Shown here: positions 1 through 9,173 of the stretch, in pieces
Layout of the letters: each line of letters starts with the position of its first letter
Position numbering within the stretch: the stretch's first letter is position 1
Assembly: GCF_018860545.1 (NCBI RefSeq)
Contig: NZ_JAHKPN010000026.1
Location: 1-64,000 of the forward strand
DNA from: Winogradskyella psychrotolerans
GTDB lineage: Bacteria > Bacteroidota > Bacteroidia > Flavobacteriales > Flavobacteriaceae
Direction of reading: 5' to 3'
Length of the DNA stretch: 64,000 bases
Program-made: the position numbers and the translations under genes
Notes under the pieces: model-generated
Database searches by the model: none
The model's input: the letters and a program-made list of their open reading frames with translations, nothing else
Told to the model about the DNA's origin: nothing

Positions 1-29
1 TTATCTCAGTTCTTTGTTGCCAGTAGTTT

Positions 30-800
30 TTATTCAACTTCAAATTCTTTTTCAAACCAAGATTCAAGTTCTCCACTTCTTTCATAATATTTTAAAATTC
101 CGCTTATTTTATATATTCCACTCTCTAAAGAATCAAATTCAATATCTGCGAAAGAATAGTTGTCTTTTAATTTGTAATATATTTTCTTTTCTTGTCCATT
201 AAAATTAATACTGTTGATAATAATGTCTCTATTATCAGGTACAGATTGTCCATATTTAGACGTTAGAGTAAGTTTAATTCCGTTTTCAGTTTTGCTGGCT
301 ATAATACTATCGATACCTCTCGTATATGTTGGTGATGTTAAAGTAAATCCATTCGCATATTGAAAGGCGTTACTCATTGCTATAACAAGTCTGTTTTTTA
401 AATGATTTAGAATTAATTCATTGGAATTTGTTTTTGGTTTTTTAAATTCTTCCAATGAATAATGTGTTATGTTTTTTACGATTTCCTTAGCTTTTCTAAA
501 TATATGATTTGATTCTGAAATTGTTTTATCTATATCAGCTTCTTCAGTCAAAATTAAACTGTCAATTTTGAATATTAATAAATCAAATTGTGAATCCAAT
601 TTATCAAGCTCATCAATTTTTACTGAAGGTAGTTCTTGAATTAAAGTATGATAATCTCTTCTCTCTGATTTTAAAATTCTATTATTAAACTCAAAATTTG
701 TTTTTAAAAATGAGTTCATTTCTTTCAATTCGTCTGTTTTTTTGTTACAAGCGAAAAATGTTAGAACTATGGCGAAATAAATTAAAAATTGGTTTTTCAT
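30..800 (-). CDS. Hypothetical lipoprotein, 256 aa
   Basis: I do not recognise the family. The N-terminus (MKNQFLIYFAIVLTFFAC) is a short hydrophobic signal ending in a lipobox cysteine, so it is probably exported and lipidated. Residues about 20-110 are charged and likely helical, with heptad-like spacing of leucine and isoleucine. The C-terminal 100 residues look beta-rich, with a final YYERSGELESWFEKEFEVE-type segment. The helix-then-beta layout faintly recalls GldM-like periplasmic domains, but no diagnostic motif supports that. It stands alone on the minus strand, with about 420 bp of non-coding DNA between it and the divergent helicase gene. Confidence 0.7.
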   Translation of the reverse strand: MKNQFLIYFAIVLTFFACNKKTDELKEMNSFLKTNFEFNNRILKSERRDYHTLIQELPSVKIDELDKLDSQFDLLIFKIDSLILTEEADIDKTISESNHIFRKAKEIVKNITHYSLEEFKKPKTNSNELILNHLKNRLVIAMSNAFQYANGFTLTSPTYTRGIDSIIASKTENGIKLTLTSKYGQSVPDNRDIIINSINFNGQEKKIYYKLKDNYSFADIEFDSLESGIYKISGILKYYERSGELESWFEKEFEVE

Positions 801-1219
801 TTAATCTTTAAATATCAATTCATTCGATTTGGTCAAATTACTGCCAACTAGTTATATAGTAACTTTTATTAGCGATATCCCGCAAATACATCAGGGTATG
901 AGAATTTTTGAGTTACTGTTGTCTTGTAAAGATAACAGATAAATAACCTAAAACAAGGTAAAAGTTTTGAGGGTCATGTGTTAATAGTTTTTGCCCTTTT
1001 AAGATTATACTACGCTTTTAGTCAACATAAGCAGGCCATTCGCTATTCATAAAACTTGTATGTCATAGCCTATTGAACAGACGTGTTTCATAATAAGTTG
1101 CCAATATCTTAATCTCCCAAGAAATTAGCTGTAACTTCGCGCCAAATTAAAGGAGTGACCTAAATACTATTTCAAGTACGGAATAATAAATTATAGAGTT
1201 TGCTTCATAAACTTTATAT
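801..1219. other. Intergenic region between divergent genes
   Basis: No credible reading frame. A weak imperfect inverted repeat (CTGTT/AACAG arms) lies at 916-938. A TAACTTCG string at about 1130-1137 is one base from the Bacteroidetes -7 box TAnnTTTG and is the best promoter candidate for the helicase, which would give a leader of about 80 nt. I see no repeat or RNA gene that I can name. Confidence 0.4.
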
Positions 1220-2512
1220 ATGTCATTTAAATCTTTGGGCCTATCTGAGCCTTTACTTAAAGCTATCCAGAAAAAAGGATACGAAACACCTTCTCCAATT
1301 CAAGCAAAAGCCATTCCTCCTGTATTAGAAGGAAAAGATGTTTTAGCTTCAGCACAAACCGGAACCGGAAAAACGGCTGGTTTTACACTGCCATTACTTC
1401 ACTTGTTGTCCGATAATACAGCCCAAAGGCACAGGCCTATTAGAGCGTTAATCTTAACTCCAACACGTGAGTTGGCAGCACAAGTTTTTGCGAATGTAAA
1501 AGAGTATAGCGAGTTCTTAAACATTAGAAGTACCGTTATTTTTGGTGGAGTCAACCAGAAACCGCAAGTCAATAAATTAAGTCAGGGTGTTGATGTTTTA
1601 GTGGCCACTCCAGGCCGTTTAATTGATTTAGAGAATCAAGGAGTATTATCCTTAAATAAAGTGGATATATTTGTTTTAGACGAAGCCGACCGTATGTTAG
1701 ATATGGGGTTTTTACGTGATATTGAACGCGTTATGAAACTAATGCCAGCTAAGCGACAAAATTTGATGTTCTCAGCAACGTTTTCTAAAGACATTAAGAA
1801 ATTAGCCTATTCAATTCTTAATAATCCAGTACAAGTTGAGGCGACTCCAGAAAACACAGCGGTTGAAGTTATTGAACAAAAGGTTTACAGAGTTGCTAAA
1901 GGCAAAAAAACAGGCTTAATTATTAAGTTAATTTCTGATGGAAATTGGAAACAAGTACTCGTGTTCAATAGAACCAAACACGGAGCCAACAAACTTTGTA
2001 AAAAGATGATTAGTGCTGGTATTACAGCAGCTGCGATTCATGGTAATAAAAGTCAAGGTGCGAGAACAAAAGCCTTAGCTGGATTTAAAAATGGTTCGGT
2101 TAGAGTTTTGGTAGCTACTGATATTGCTGCACGAGGTTTAGATATTCCATTACTGCCACATGTTATTAATTTTGAATTGCCTAATATTTCTGAAGACTAC
2201 GTACATAGAATTGGTAGGACAGGTAGAGCGGGGGCGAGTGGAGAAGCTATTTCTTTAGTGAGTGCAGATGAAACAACGTATTTGCGTGATATTGAGAAGT
2301 TAATTGATATGAAGATTGAAGTCGAAATCCTTGAAGGTTTTGAACCCGATCCTAACGCTTCAACCCAACCGATAAAACCAGGACAGAATAGAAATCAAGG
2401 ACGACGTAGAAATTCTAATAATTCTAATTCCGGCAAATCTAAAGGTTCAAATTCAGACCGAAATAAGAATAGAAACAGAAATCGTAATAGAAATAACGAT
2501 AGCAAACGCTAA
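1220..2512 (+). CDS. DEAD-box ATP-dependent RNA helicase, RhlE-like
   Basis: RNA-dependent ATPase that unwinds short duplexes, probably in ribosome assembly, mRNA turnover or cold adaptation. All core motifs are visible: Q motif (YETPSPIQ, residues 21-28), motif I AQTGTGKT (45-52), PTRELAAQ (81-88), TPGR (130-133), DEAD (154-157), SAT (185-187), and motif [12 protein letters not shown] near 330. The tail from about 375 to 430 is a basic Asn/Arg/Gly/Ser-rich low-complexity extension, typical of RhlE/CsdA-type proteins and probably RNA-binding. Length of 430 aa is normal. The next gene starts 3 nt after the stop and is probably co-transcribed. Confidence 0.95.
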   Translation: MSFKSLGLSEPLLKAIQKKGYETPSPIQAKAIPPVLEGKDVLASAQTGTGKTAGFTLPLLHLLSDNTAQRHRPIRALILTPTRELAAQVFANVKEYSEFLNIRSTVIFGGVNQKPQVNKLSQGVDVLVATPGRLIDLENQGVLSLNKVDIFVLDEADRMLDMGFLRDIERVMKLMPAKRQNLMFSATFSKDIKKLAYSILNNPVQVEATPENTAVEVIEQKVYRVAKGKKTGLIIKLISDGNWKQVLVFNRTKHGANKLCKKMISAGITAAAIHGNKSQGARTKALAGFKNGSVRVLVATDIAARGLDIPLLPHVINFELPNISEDYVHRIGRTGRAGASGEAISLVSADETTYLRDIEKLIDMKIEVEILEGFEPDPNASTQPIKPGQNRNQGRRRNSNNSNSGKSKGSNSDRNKNRNRNRNRNNDSKR

Positions 2513-2515
2513 GTA

Positions 2516-2728
2516 ATGACATCAGCTTTAAAAGATAAAATCATTGACGTTTGCGATAAAAAGATAGCTCAAAAAGGGACAAATGTTGGCATTTCATTTT
2601 ATGCGTTTTTTAAAAACAAAAATGATAATCCACAATTACTAATGGAAGCTGCAACATGGTGGATAGCAACCCATCAGTTAGATCATTTTGAAAAAGCAGT
2701 TAAGATTAAGAAGCTAGTCCAGAATTAG
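2516..2728 (+). CDS. Small conserved protein, probably DUF6500 family
   Basis: A 70-aa protein without signal peptide or membrane segment. The stretches [26 protein letters not shown] and [21 protein letters not shown] look like a small conserved family I recall as DUF6500; function unknown. It begins 3 nt after the helicase stop codon, so co-expression with the helicase is likely. A pair of inverted short repeats follows it and could end the transcript. The family name is from memory and less certain than the gene call. Confidence 0.75.
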   Translation: MTSALKDKIIDVCDKKIAQKGTNVGISFYAFFKNKNDNPQLLMEAATWWIATHQLDHFEKAVKIKKLVQN

Positions 2729-2730
2729 TT

Positions 2731-2756
2731 GTCGTTCCGGCGCAGGCAGGAATCCA
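2731..2756 (+). repeat. Dispersed short palindromic repeat, family B copy 1
   Basis: Form GTCGTTCCGGCGCAGGCAGG then AATCCA. It matches the window-wide consensus GTCATTCCTGCGAAAGCAGG + AATCTC with several changes. It lies directly after a stop codon and faces copy 2 twenty bases further on, so the two together can form a large hairpin. Confidence 0.75.
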
Positions 2757-2775
2757 CTTAAGTATAAAAAAAAAA

Positions 2776-2801
2776 CAGATTCCTGCTTTTGCAGGAATGA
2801 C
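2776..2801 (-). repeat. Dispersed short palindromic repeat, family B copy 2
   Basis: On the minus strand it reads GTCATTCCTGCAAAAGCAGG then AATCTG. Arms ATTCCTGC/GCAGGAAT form a perfect 8-bp hairpin. It is separated from inverted copy 1 by an A-rich stretch with a run of ten A. Confidence 0.8.
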
Positions 2802-2807
2802 AGAATT

Positions 2808-3035
2808 ATGACATCACAACCCAACAACCCACTTCACGGAGTAAAGCTTGAACAGATTATCACTGATCTACAAGCGCATTATGGTTGGGAATATATGGGT
2901 TATCAGATCAATATTCGCTGTTTTACGCACGATCCATCTGTAAAATCGAGTTTAAAGTTTTTAAGACGTACACCTTGGGCAAGAACTAAGGTGGAACAGA
3001 TGTATTTGGATTATTTAAAAAAGAATAAAAAATAA
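2808..3035 (+). CDS. VF530 family (DUF2132) DNA-binding protein
   Basis: A 75-aa protein with the family signature in full: [16 protein letters not shown] at residues 6-21, [16 protein letters not shown], then [20 protein letters not shown]. Members are small helical proteins; the Vibrio VF530 structure suggested DNA binding, but the cellular role is not known. No signal peptide or membrane segment. It follows the inverted repeat pair by 7 nt and may be transcribed from upstream. The length is typical of the family. Confidence 0.9.
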   Translation: MTSQPNNPLHGVKLEQIITDLQAHYGWEYMGYQINIRCFTHDPSVKSSLKFLRRTPWARTKVEQMYLDYLKKNKK

Positions 3036-3075
3036 TCTTTTATTTTAAATTTAAAATGACAGCAGTTGTATAGCG

Positions 3076-3966
3076 TTATAGTTTATGTAGTGTTTTCCCT
3101 TTTTTCTTATCTATATAATGTCGTAACACTCCGCCTCTAACATTATTAACATCAAACTCAACAATAAAAGCATTGTCGTCGATATTTTCAATAATACGAT
3201 GCATTTTTTTGATGTCTATACGATTAATGATGGTGTGAATAATATCAAAATCTTGCTGTGGCTCAGAACTTCCAAAACCTTTAGACCCTTTGTAAGTGGT
3301 AAGGCCAACACCTAATTCCATCATAATGGCGCGCTTAATTTCAACGTATTCATTTGAAACGATAGTGACCCCAATAAAATCCTCAAAACCTTCAATGGTT
3401 AAATCGGTTACTTTGGCGGTGACAATATAGGTAAGAATAGAGTAGAGCGCAATTTCAACGGAAACAACAACAGCTGTGATGCTGAATAGCACAATATTGA
3501 ACATAAGAATGACTTTACCAATACTGAGACCAAATTTGTCATTAAGATAGATACCTAAAATTTCCGAGCCATCTAAAACCGATCCATTTCTAATGGCAAT
3601 GCCAATACCTCCACCTAAACATAAGCCGCCAAAAATTGAAATAAGTAGTTTGTCGTCTGTGATTGTGTCATAATTCCCAAAATGAATTAATGACGCAAAA
3701 CCAAGAATACTAAGAATAGATTTTATCACAATGCGTTTAGATACCGTATAATATCCAAGAATTAAAAATGGTAAACTAAATATAATAAGTAAGACTGAAA
3801 TGTTGATACCAAGTAGCCGATTAACAAGTAGTGCTATTCCGGTTACACCTCCGTCTAGAAAACCATTGGGTAATAAAAAAGCTTTTAAACCAATACTAGC
3901 TAAAATGATGCCTAAGGTGATTTGGCCAAATTCAGAAAAAAAGTTATATGTTTTAGAGTGTTTCAA
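3076..3966 (-). CDS. YitT family membrane protein
   Basis: Inner-membrane protein of the YitT/DUF161 family with a C-terminal DUF2179 domain. Residues about 12-190 contain five or six hydrophobic helices, with the typical FLLPNGFLDGGVTGIALL segment near 26-43. Residues 215-280 form the soluble ACT-like DUF2179 part (TIINRIDIKKMHRIIENIDDNAFI region). Transport function is suspected for the family but the substrate is not established. The start is TTG at 3966: an in-frame stop lies two codons upstream and there is no ATG near the N-terminus, so TTG is the only start that keeps the first helix. Convergent with the VF530 gene. Confidence 0.9.
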   Translation of the reverse strand: MKHSKTYNFFSEFGQITLGIILASIGLKAFLLPNGFLDGGVTGIALLVNRLLGINISVLLIIFSLPFLILGYYTVSKRIVIKSILSILGFASLIHFGNYDTITDDKLLISIFGGLCLGGGIGIAIRNGSVLDGSEILGIYLNDKFGLSIGKVILMFNIVLFSITAVVVSVEIALYSILTYIVTAKVTDLTIEGFEDFIGVTIVSNEYVEIKRAIMMELGVGLTTYKGSKGFGSSEPQQDFDIIHTIINRIDIKKMHRIIENIDDNAFIVEFDVNNVRGGVLRHYIDKKKGKTLHKL

Positions 3967-4066
3967 ATGTTACGTTTTTGTTCAGTAAAAGTTACAAAAA
4001 CCAATTAAAACTCAATTATTTTGGGATAGTTATTTACAGTTTATTTTAAGTGTTAAGTTAAAACCC

Positions 4067-4525
4067 TTAATTATTTTTAATTTGGCGTAGGCCTTCATAT
4101 ACAATGATGCCTACAGCATTGGCTAAATTTAGACTTCTTATGGCCTCGCTATATAGCGGAATTTTGAAAAGTTGTGCTTTATGACGCTCAATGAGTGGTT
4201 TGGGTAACCCCACAGATTCTTTTCCAAAAACTAAAAACATGTCATTTTCAAATGTAATGTCCCAATGACTCTGTGTGCCATGACTAGATAAAAACACCAT
4301 TTTAGCATCTTTGTTTTTCATGAAAAAGTCTTCCACGTTATCGTAATAGATAACGTCTAAATGTTGCCAGTAATCAAGGCCTGCACGTTTTAAACGTTTG
4401 TCGTCAATTTCAAAACCAAAAGGTTTTACTAAGTGCAATGTAGATCCTGAAGCTAATGCTAAACGACCAATATTACCAGTGTTATTTGGGATTTCGGGTT
4501 CAATGAGAACGATGTTAAGCGGCAT
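4067..4525 (-). CDS. trmL: tRNA (cytidine/uridine-34-2'-O)-methyltransferase TrmL
   Basis: SPOUT-class SAM-dependent methyltransferase that 2'-O-methylates the wobble base of tRNA-Leu isoacceptors. Visible motifs are EPEIPNNTGNIGRLA at residues 9-23, VFGKESVGLP near 98-107 and the C-terminal SLNLANAVGIIVYE that forms the trefoil-knot cofactor site. At 152 aa it is the minimal TrmL form with no extra RNA-binding domain. Its start overlaps the end of the upstream small membrane-protein gene by 11 nt, which suggests translational coupling. Confidence 0.95.
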   Translation of the reverse strand: MPLNIVLIEPEIPNNTGNIGRLALASGSTLHLVKPFGFEIDDKRLKRAGLDYWQHLDVIYYDNVEDFFMKNKDAKMVFLSSHGTQSHWDITFENDMFLVFGKESVGLPKPLIERHKAQLFKIPLYSEAIRSLNLANAVGIIVYEGLRQIKNN

Positions 4526-4742
4526 TTTTGCGAGTAAGTTTTATAATAATTAATCTTAGTAATAGCACAAATGGAAATCCGTGAAATACAACATCAAACC
4601 AATCTTTCATAGTCATGCCATTGGCTCCACCTGCAATCCATCGTATTTTACCTATAATATGCGGTTCGGGAAAGAATGGAGCTAAACCTAAAGTTAGGCA
4701 GAGTAGGATTATTAATTTCCAATCGTTGAGTAATTTCATCAT
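4515..4742 (-). CDS. Small two-helix membrane protein, unknown function
   Basis: About 75 aa starting MMKLLNDWKLIILL. Hydrophobic segments at residues about 8-22 and 52-65 flank a loop with FFPEPHIIGKIRW and GGANGMTMKDWFD. I do not know the function; similar short proteins sit next to trmL in flavobacteria as far as I recall. A longer reading from a TTG at 4760 is possible, but the ATG at 4742 (or 4739) gives a cleaner N-terminal helix. The 3' end overlaps trmL by 11 nt, so the two are probably one operon. Confidence 0.75.
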   Translation of the reverse strand: MMKLLNDWKLIILLCLTLGLAPFFPEPHIIGKIRWIAGGANGMTMKDWFDVVFHGFPFVLLLRLIIIKLTRKNAA

Positions 4743-4798
4743 ATAAAAAAGTCTATCCAAAGATATGAATAGACTTTATAATATTTAGTTTTCAGCAC

Positions 4799-4942
4799 TT
4801 ACTTTTTTGATTGCTGACTTTTTATAGTTTTTTTATCAATGTCAAACTCATTTGTTTTCTGATTGACATTAGCAGTCAAATTTGTAGGATTTGTTTGCTC
4901 TTTCGTTGTTTTAAATTTCTTTCTATCTTCAATAATTCCCAT
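4799..4942 (-). CDS. Small hypothetical protein, 47 aa
   Basis: An ATG-initiated frame beginning MGIIEDRKKFKTTKEQTN and ending in a lysine-rich tail (KSQQSKK). It is hydrophilic, with no signal peptide, membrane helix or known motif. Support is modest: it fills most of a gap otherwise empty on both strands, has an A-rich region before its ATG as usual in this genome, and is oriented like its neighbours. It could be a small basic protein or a chance frame. Confidence 0.4.
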   Translation of the reverse strand: MGIIEDRKKFKTTKEQTNPTNLTANVNQKTNEFDIDKKTIKSQQSKK

Positions 4943-5042
4943 AATTTTATAATTTTTTGTTCACTTTTAATATTATAAGGAATTATAGCTGTAAGGACTC
5001 ATAAGGTTGTCATAAAATCGAAGGTTAAAACGTTAAAACCCT

Positions 5043-5813
5043 TTAAGATTTACTTCTAATAAGATTGACAAATTGATCTATGGAGTCTATACCTTTATTC
5101 GTTAAATGTTTAATGAATGCACTTCCAATTATGGCTCCTTTTCCGTATTGCGTAGCTTGGGCAAAGGTTTCGTTATTTGAAATACCAAAACCTACAATTT
5201 GAGGATTATCTAATGTCATATCAGCAATACGTTTAAAATAATCAGTTTGCTCATTTCCAAAACCAGAACTGCTTCCTGTGACGCTAGCTGAACTTACCAT
5301 ATAAATAAATCCGTTAGACACCGAGTCAATATAACGAATACGTTCGTCTGACGTTTGTGGAGTTATTAAGAACACATTGATGAGACCATACGTCTCAAAC
5401 GTAGATTTGTAGTCAGAATGATATACATCAACAGGTAAATCTGGAATAATAAGTCCATCAATTCCAATCTCTTGGCATTTTTTGCAGAAGGCTTCAACAC
5501 CATATTGCAATATCGGATTAAAATAACCCATGATGATTAACGGAATAGACACTGTTTTTCTGATGTCTTTGAGTTGCTCAAATAACAATTCTGAAGTCAT
5601 TCCATTTTTTAAAGCTTCAGTAGAACTCGCTTGTATGGTTGGGCCATCAGCTAAAGGGTCACTAAAAGGCAATCCGATTTCTATCATATCAACACCACTT
5701 TTTTCAAGGTGTTCAATAATAGTAACCGTATCGTTAATCTTTGGATAGCCTGCTGTGAAATATATAGACAGTAGTTTATTGTTTTGGTCTAGTTTTTGAT
5801 TTATTCTGTTCAA
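5043..5813 (-). CDS. trpA: Tryptophan synthase alpha chain
   Basis: Cleaves indole-3-glycerol phosphate to indole and glyceraldehyde-3-phosphate; works with TrpB in the cytoplasm. The motif MIEIGLPFSDPLADGPTIQ is intact, with the two catalytic acids at E45 and D56 (E49/D60 in Salmonella). The C-terminal phosphate-site region VGFGISN and GAIIGSAF is present. I place the start at a TTG at 5813, giving NRINQKLDQNNKLLSIYFTA and 256 aa, the family length; the next upstream candidate is another TTG at 5873 and would add 20 unrelated residues. No ATG is available near either. It stands alone: no trpE, D, C, F or B lies upstream, where a divergent TPR gene is found instead. Confidence 0.9.
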   Translation of the reverse strand: MNRINQKLDQNNKLLSIYFTAGYPKINDTVTIIEHLEKSGVDMIEIGLPFSDPLADGPTIQASSTEALKNGMTSELLFEQLKDIRKTVSIPLIIMGYFNPILQYGVEAFCKKCQEIGIDGLIIPDLPVDVYHSDYKSTFETYGLINVFLITPQTSDERIRYIDSVSNGFIYMVSSASVTGSSSGFGNEQTDYFKRIADMTLDNPQIVGFGISNNETFAQATQYGKGAIIGSAFIKHLTNKGIDSIDQFVNLIRSKS

Positions 5814-6051
5814 AATATAGGTTTTGTTAGTCTGAAATGTTATCAGGGTAATTGATGCTAAATAAGCAGGCAATTTACGGAAAAACTGAGAGATATTAGG
5901 ATTTCATAGCAACATAAAAACGAAATCACTCAATCTCGTAATCTCTTAAAACGCACTATTTAATAATGACAATATAACACAGCCAACTTTATTTTAATAA
6001 CTCCGTGTATAATTATAACCAATTTCTATCGTTATAGATTTGGTATTGAAT

Positions 6052-6059
6052 TATATTTG
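6052..6059 (+). promoter_or_regulatory. Putative -7 promoter box for the TPR gene
   Basis: TATATTTG matches TAnnTTTG exactly, 35 nt before the ATG of the TPR protein. No convincing -33 TTG at the right distance is visible. Confidence 0.5.
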
Positions 6060-6094
6060 TATCAACATAAAATCATCAATAAAACACTTATCAA

Positions 6095-9000
6095 ATGATG
6101 TACTTCAAAAGACAGTTAATCATCGTTTTTCTTATAATTTCTTCCGTTGGTATGGCGCAAAAATCGGCGATCTATACGAATGATTTACAGGATTATCAAA
6201 AAGCCTTAACGTTGTATAATAATAATCAGTTTAAGGCAGCACAATCACTATTTAACGATGTACAATTTAGTACAGATGATAGCACAATTCAGTCTGATTG
6301 TGCTTATTATATTGCCAATTGTGCGGTACGTTTAAACCAGAATAATGCGGATGATCTTATTACGGATTTTGTGGAAGATTATCCGACCAGTACAAAAAAG
6401 AATACCGCATTTTTAGATGTAGCAGACTATTATTTTAACAATGGTAAATATGCCTACGCACGCAAATGGTACGATAGAGTTGATGAACGAAATATGGCTG
6501 TGGCCGAAAAAGAACGCTTTAATTTTAACTATGGTTATACGCTGTATTCAACAAAAGATGAAAAGAAAGCGACTAAGTATTTAAACCGTGTGATTAATTC
6601 AAAAGAATACGGTTCGCAAGCCAAGTATTATATTGGTTTTATGGCGTATCAAGGTGATGATTATGATACAGCAAATGAGTATTTTGACCAAGTGAGCGAT
6701 AATGAAAAGTATAAAGAGAAGTTATCCTATTATCAGGCCGACTTAAATTTTAAGTTAGGAAAGTTTGAAAAGGCCATTGAACTTGCTGAAGCACAATTAC
6801 CTAAAAGTAATGCAGCGGAAAGGTCTGAATTATCAAAAATTATTGGTGAAAGTTATTTTAATCTTGAACAGTATGCAGAAGCCATTCCTTACTTAAAAGA
6901 CTATAAGGGTAAAGACCGAAAATGGAATAATACCGATTATTACCAATTGGGTTACGCGCATTACAAACAAAATGATTTTGAAAGTGCGATTTCAGAGTTC
7001 AATAAAATTATAGGAGGAGATAATCCTGTAGCTCAGAATGCATACTACCATTTAGGTGAGAGTTATATTAATTTAGATAAAAAGCCAGAAGCTTTAAACG
7101 CATTTAGAAATGCATCACAAATGGATTATGATTTAAAAATTCAAGAAGATGGGTGGTTAAATTATGCGAAGATTAGTTATGATATTGGAAATCCATACCA
7201 ATCCGTACCCCAGGTTTTAACGGGCTATTTAAAGCAATACCCAAACACGAGTTATAAAGACGAAGTTGAAACCTTATTAATCGACTCTTATATTACGTCT
7301 AAGAATTACAAGGAAGCCTTAGAACTTTTAAAAGGTAAAAATAGTTTTGAAAATAAAGCGGCTTACCAAAAAGTAGCCTTTTTTAGAGCTGTAGAATTGT
7401 ATAATGAGAATAAGTACAACGAAGCCTTAACGCTTTTTAATGGATCACTTAAAGAGCCAAGAGACCCGATGTTTGTTGCTAAAGCCACGTTCTGGAAAGC
7501 GGAAACAGAATACAATTTAACCAATTACAACGAAGCTTTAATTGGTTTTAAACAGTTTGATGGGTTTAGTGAATCTTCAAGTTTACCAGAAAATGAATAT
7601 CTAAACTACAACTTAGCATATACCTATTTTAAGTTGAAGGATTATACAAACGCTTCCAATTATTTTGAAAAATTCATTCAAAATAAATCAACTGACAGAT
7701 TGCGTCAAAATGATGCGTATTTGAGATTAGCGGATGGTTATTTTGTGTCTAGTAAATATAATGATGCTATTGCGGCTTATAAAAAGGCCATTCAGATTAA
7801 TGAAATTGAATCGGATTATGCCGCGTTTCAAGTAGCTATGAGTGAAGGCTATTTAGGACGTGGTTCCGATAAAATTTCGGCATTAAATTCGTTTATAAAC
7901 ACGTATCCAAAATCAGCTTTACGTGATGATGCCATGTACGAGTTAGCTAATTCGTATGTGAAATCTAACGAGACCGATAAAGCCATGCAAATGTATGATC
8001 GCTTAAATTCTGAATACAAAACAAGCGCATTCACGTCTAAAGCATTATTGCGTCAAGGTTTAGTGTATTATAACGGGAATGATAATACACGTGCCTTGAC
8101 AAAATTCAAAAAAGTAGCGACGGACTTTCCTGGTTCTGGTGAGGCTGTTCAGGCGGTATCAACCATACGTTTAATTTATATCGATTTAGGTAAAGTAGAT
8201 GAGTATGCCACTTGGGTAAGAACTTTAGATTACGTTGAAATTTCTGATGTAGAATTAGATAATACAACTTATTTAGCGGCAGAAAAGCCATATTTAGATA
8301 ATGATACGGATAAGGCTATTCGTCAATTTAATACGTATTTAAATCAGTTTCCTAAGGGGATTCATAATTTAAAAGCGCATTTCTATATCGCGCAGTTGTA
8401 TTACAAGAAAAATTTATTCGATAATGCACAACCCCATTACAAAGCGGTTGTAGAGTCGCCAAAATCTGAATACACAGAACAAGCTATAATTAAATTAAGT
8501 GAAATTTATTTAAGTAAATCGGATTGGGACAAAGCCATTCCAGTATTACAAAGATTAGAAATAGAGGCCGATTATCCGCAGAATATCATCTATGCACAAT
8601 CTAACCTAATGAACGCTTATTATCAAACGGAAGATTATGTAAAAGCTGAAAGCTATGCTGAAAAAGTATTGAGCAATCCAAAATTAGATAACAAAGTTAA
8701 AAGCGATGCTAAATTAATCATTGCACGTTCAGCGATTAAAACAGGAAACGAGGATAAAGCGAAAACCGCATATGCTGAGGTTGAAAAAATTGCTACAGGA
8801 AGTGTTGCTGCAGAAGCACTTTACTACAATGGTTATTTTAAAAACAAGGCAGGAGACTACGAAGCTTCTAACACAACTATTCAGAAACTCGCTAAGGATT
8901 ATGGTAGTTATAAATTGTATAGTGCCAAAGGTTTGGTAGTGATGGCTAAGAATTTTTATGCTTTAGGGGATGCGTTCCAAGCAACATACATATTGGAAAG

Positions 9001-9118
9001 TGTAGTGAGCAACTTCCCAGATTTTACGGATGTTGTCAATGAAGCAAAAACAGAATTAGATAAAATAAAAGTAGAGGAAGCCAAAACGAATTCATCAATC
9101 GAAACAGACGATAACTAA
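6095..9118 (+). CDS. Large secreted tetratricopeptide-repeat protein
   Basis: A 1007-aa protein with a signal peptide (MYFKRQLIIVFLIISSVGMAQ, cut after the Ala-Gln region). The rest is an almost unbroken TPR solenoid of about 34-residue units, seen as repeated W/Y-LG-AY-G-A-FP patterns such as YYQLGYAHYKQNDFESAISEFNK and AYLRLADGYFVSSKYNDAIAAYKKA. TPR arrays are protein-binding scaffolds; several units near residues 560-800 resemble YbgF/BamD-type periplasmic TPRs. It heads a cluster with a lipoprotein and an outer-membrane barrel, so an outer-membrane assembly or transport role is plausible, but this is inference. ATG at 6095 or 6098 are equally good. Confidence 0.88.
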   Translation: MMYFKRQLIIVFLIISSVGMAQKSAIYTNDLQDYQKALTLYNNNQFKAAQSLFNDVQFSTDDSTIQSDCAYYIANCAVRLNQNNADDLITDFVEDYPTSTKKNTAFLDVADYYFNNGKYAYARKWYDRVDERNMAVAEKERFNFNYGYTLYSTKDEKKATKYLNRVINSKEYGSQAKYYIGFMAYQGDDYDTANEYFDQVSDNEKYKEKLSYYQADLNFKLGKFEKAIELAEAQLPKSNAAERSELSKIIGESYFNLEQYAEAIPYLKDYKGKDRKWNNTDYYQLGYAHYKQNDFESAISEFNKIIGGDNPVAQNAYYHLGESYINLDKKPEALNAFRNASQMDYDLKIQEDGWLNYAKISYDIGNPYQSVPQVLTGYLKQYPNTSYKDEVETLLIDSYITSKNYKEALELLKGKNSFENKAAYQKVAFFRAVELYNENKYNEALTLFNGSLKEPRDPMFVAKATFWKAETEYNLTNYNEALIGFKQFDGFSESSSLPENEYLNYNLAYTYFKLKDYTNASNYFEKFIQNKSTDRLRQNDAYLRLADGYFVSSKYNDAIAAYKKAIQINEIESDYAAFQVAMSEGYLGRGSDKISALNSFINTYPKSALRDDAMYELANSYVKSNETDKAMQMYDRLNSEYKTSAFTSKALLRQGLVYYNGNDNTRALTKFKKVATDFPGSGEAVQAVSTIRLIYIDLGKVDEYATWVRTLDYVEISDVELDNTTYLAAEKPYLDNDTDKAIRQFNTYLNQFPKGIHNLKAHFYIAQLYYKKNLFDNAQPHYKAVVESPKSEYTEQAIIKLSEIYLSKSDWDKAIPVLQRLEIEADYPQNIIYAQSNLMNAYYQTEDYVKAESYAEKVLSNPKLDNKVKSDAKLIIARSAIKTGNEDKAKTAYAEVEKIATGSVAAEALYYNGYFKNKAGDYEASNTTIQKLAKDYGSYKLYSAKGLVVMAKNFYALGDAFQATYILESVVSNFPDFTDVVNEAKTELDKIKVEEAKTNSSIETDDN

Positions 9119-9141
9119 GTGCCTGCGAAAGCAGGTATCTC
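9119..9141 (+). repeat. Dispersed short palindromic repeat, family B copy 3
   Basis: GTGCCTGCGAAAGCAGGTAT then CTC, starting at the base after the stop codon of the TPR gene. Arms GCCTGC/GCAGGT form a hairpin with a GAAA loop. Confidence 0.75.
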
Positions 9142-9173
9142 AGAGTTGAAATTCGACAACTTAATTTTAAGTA

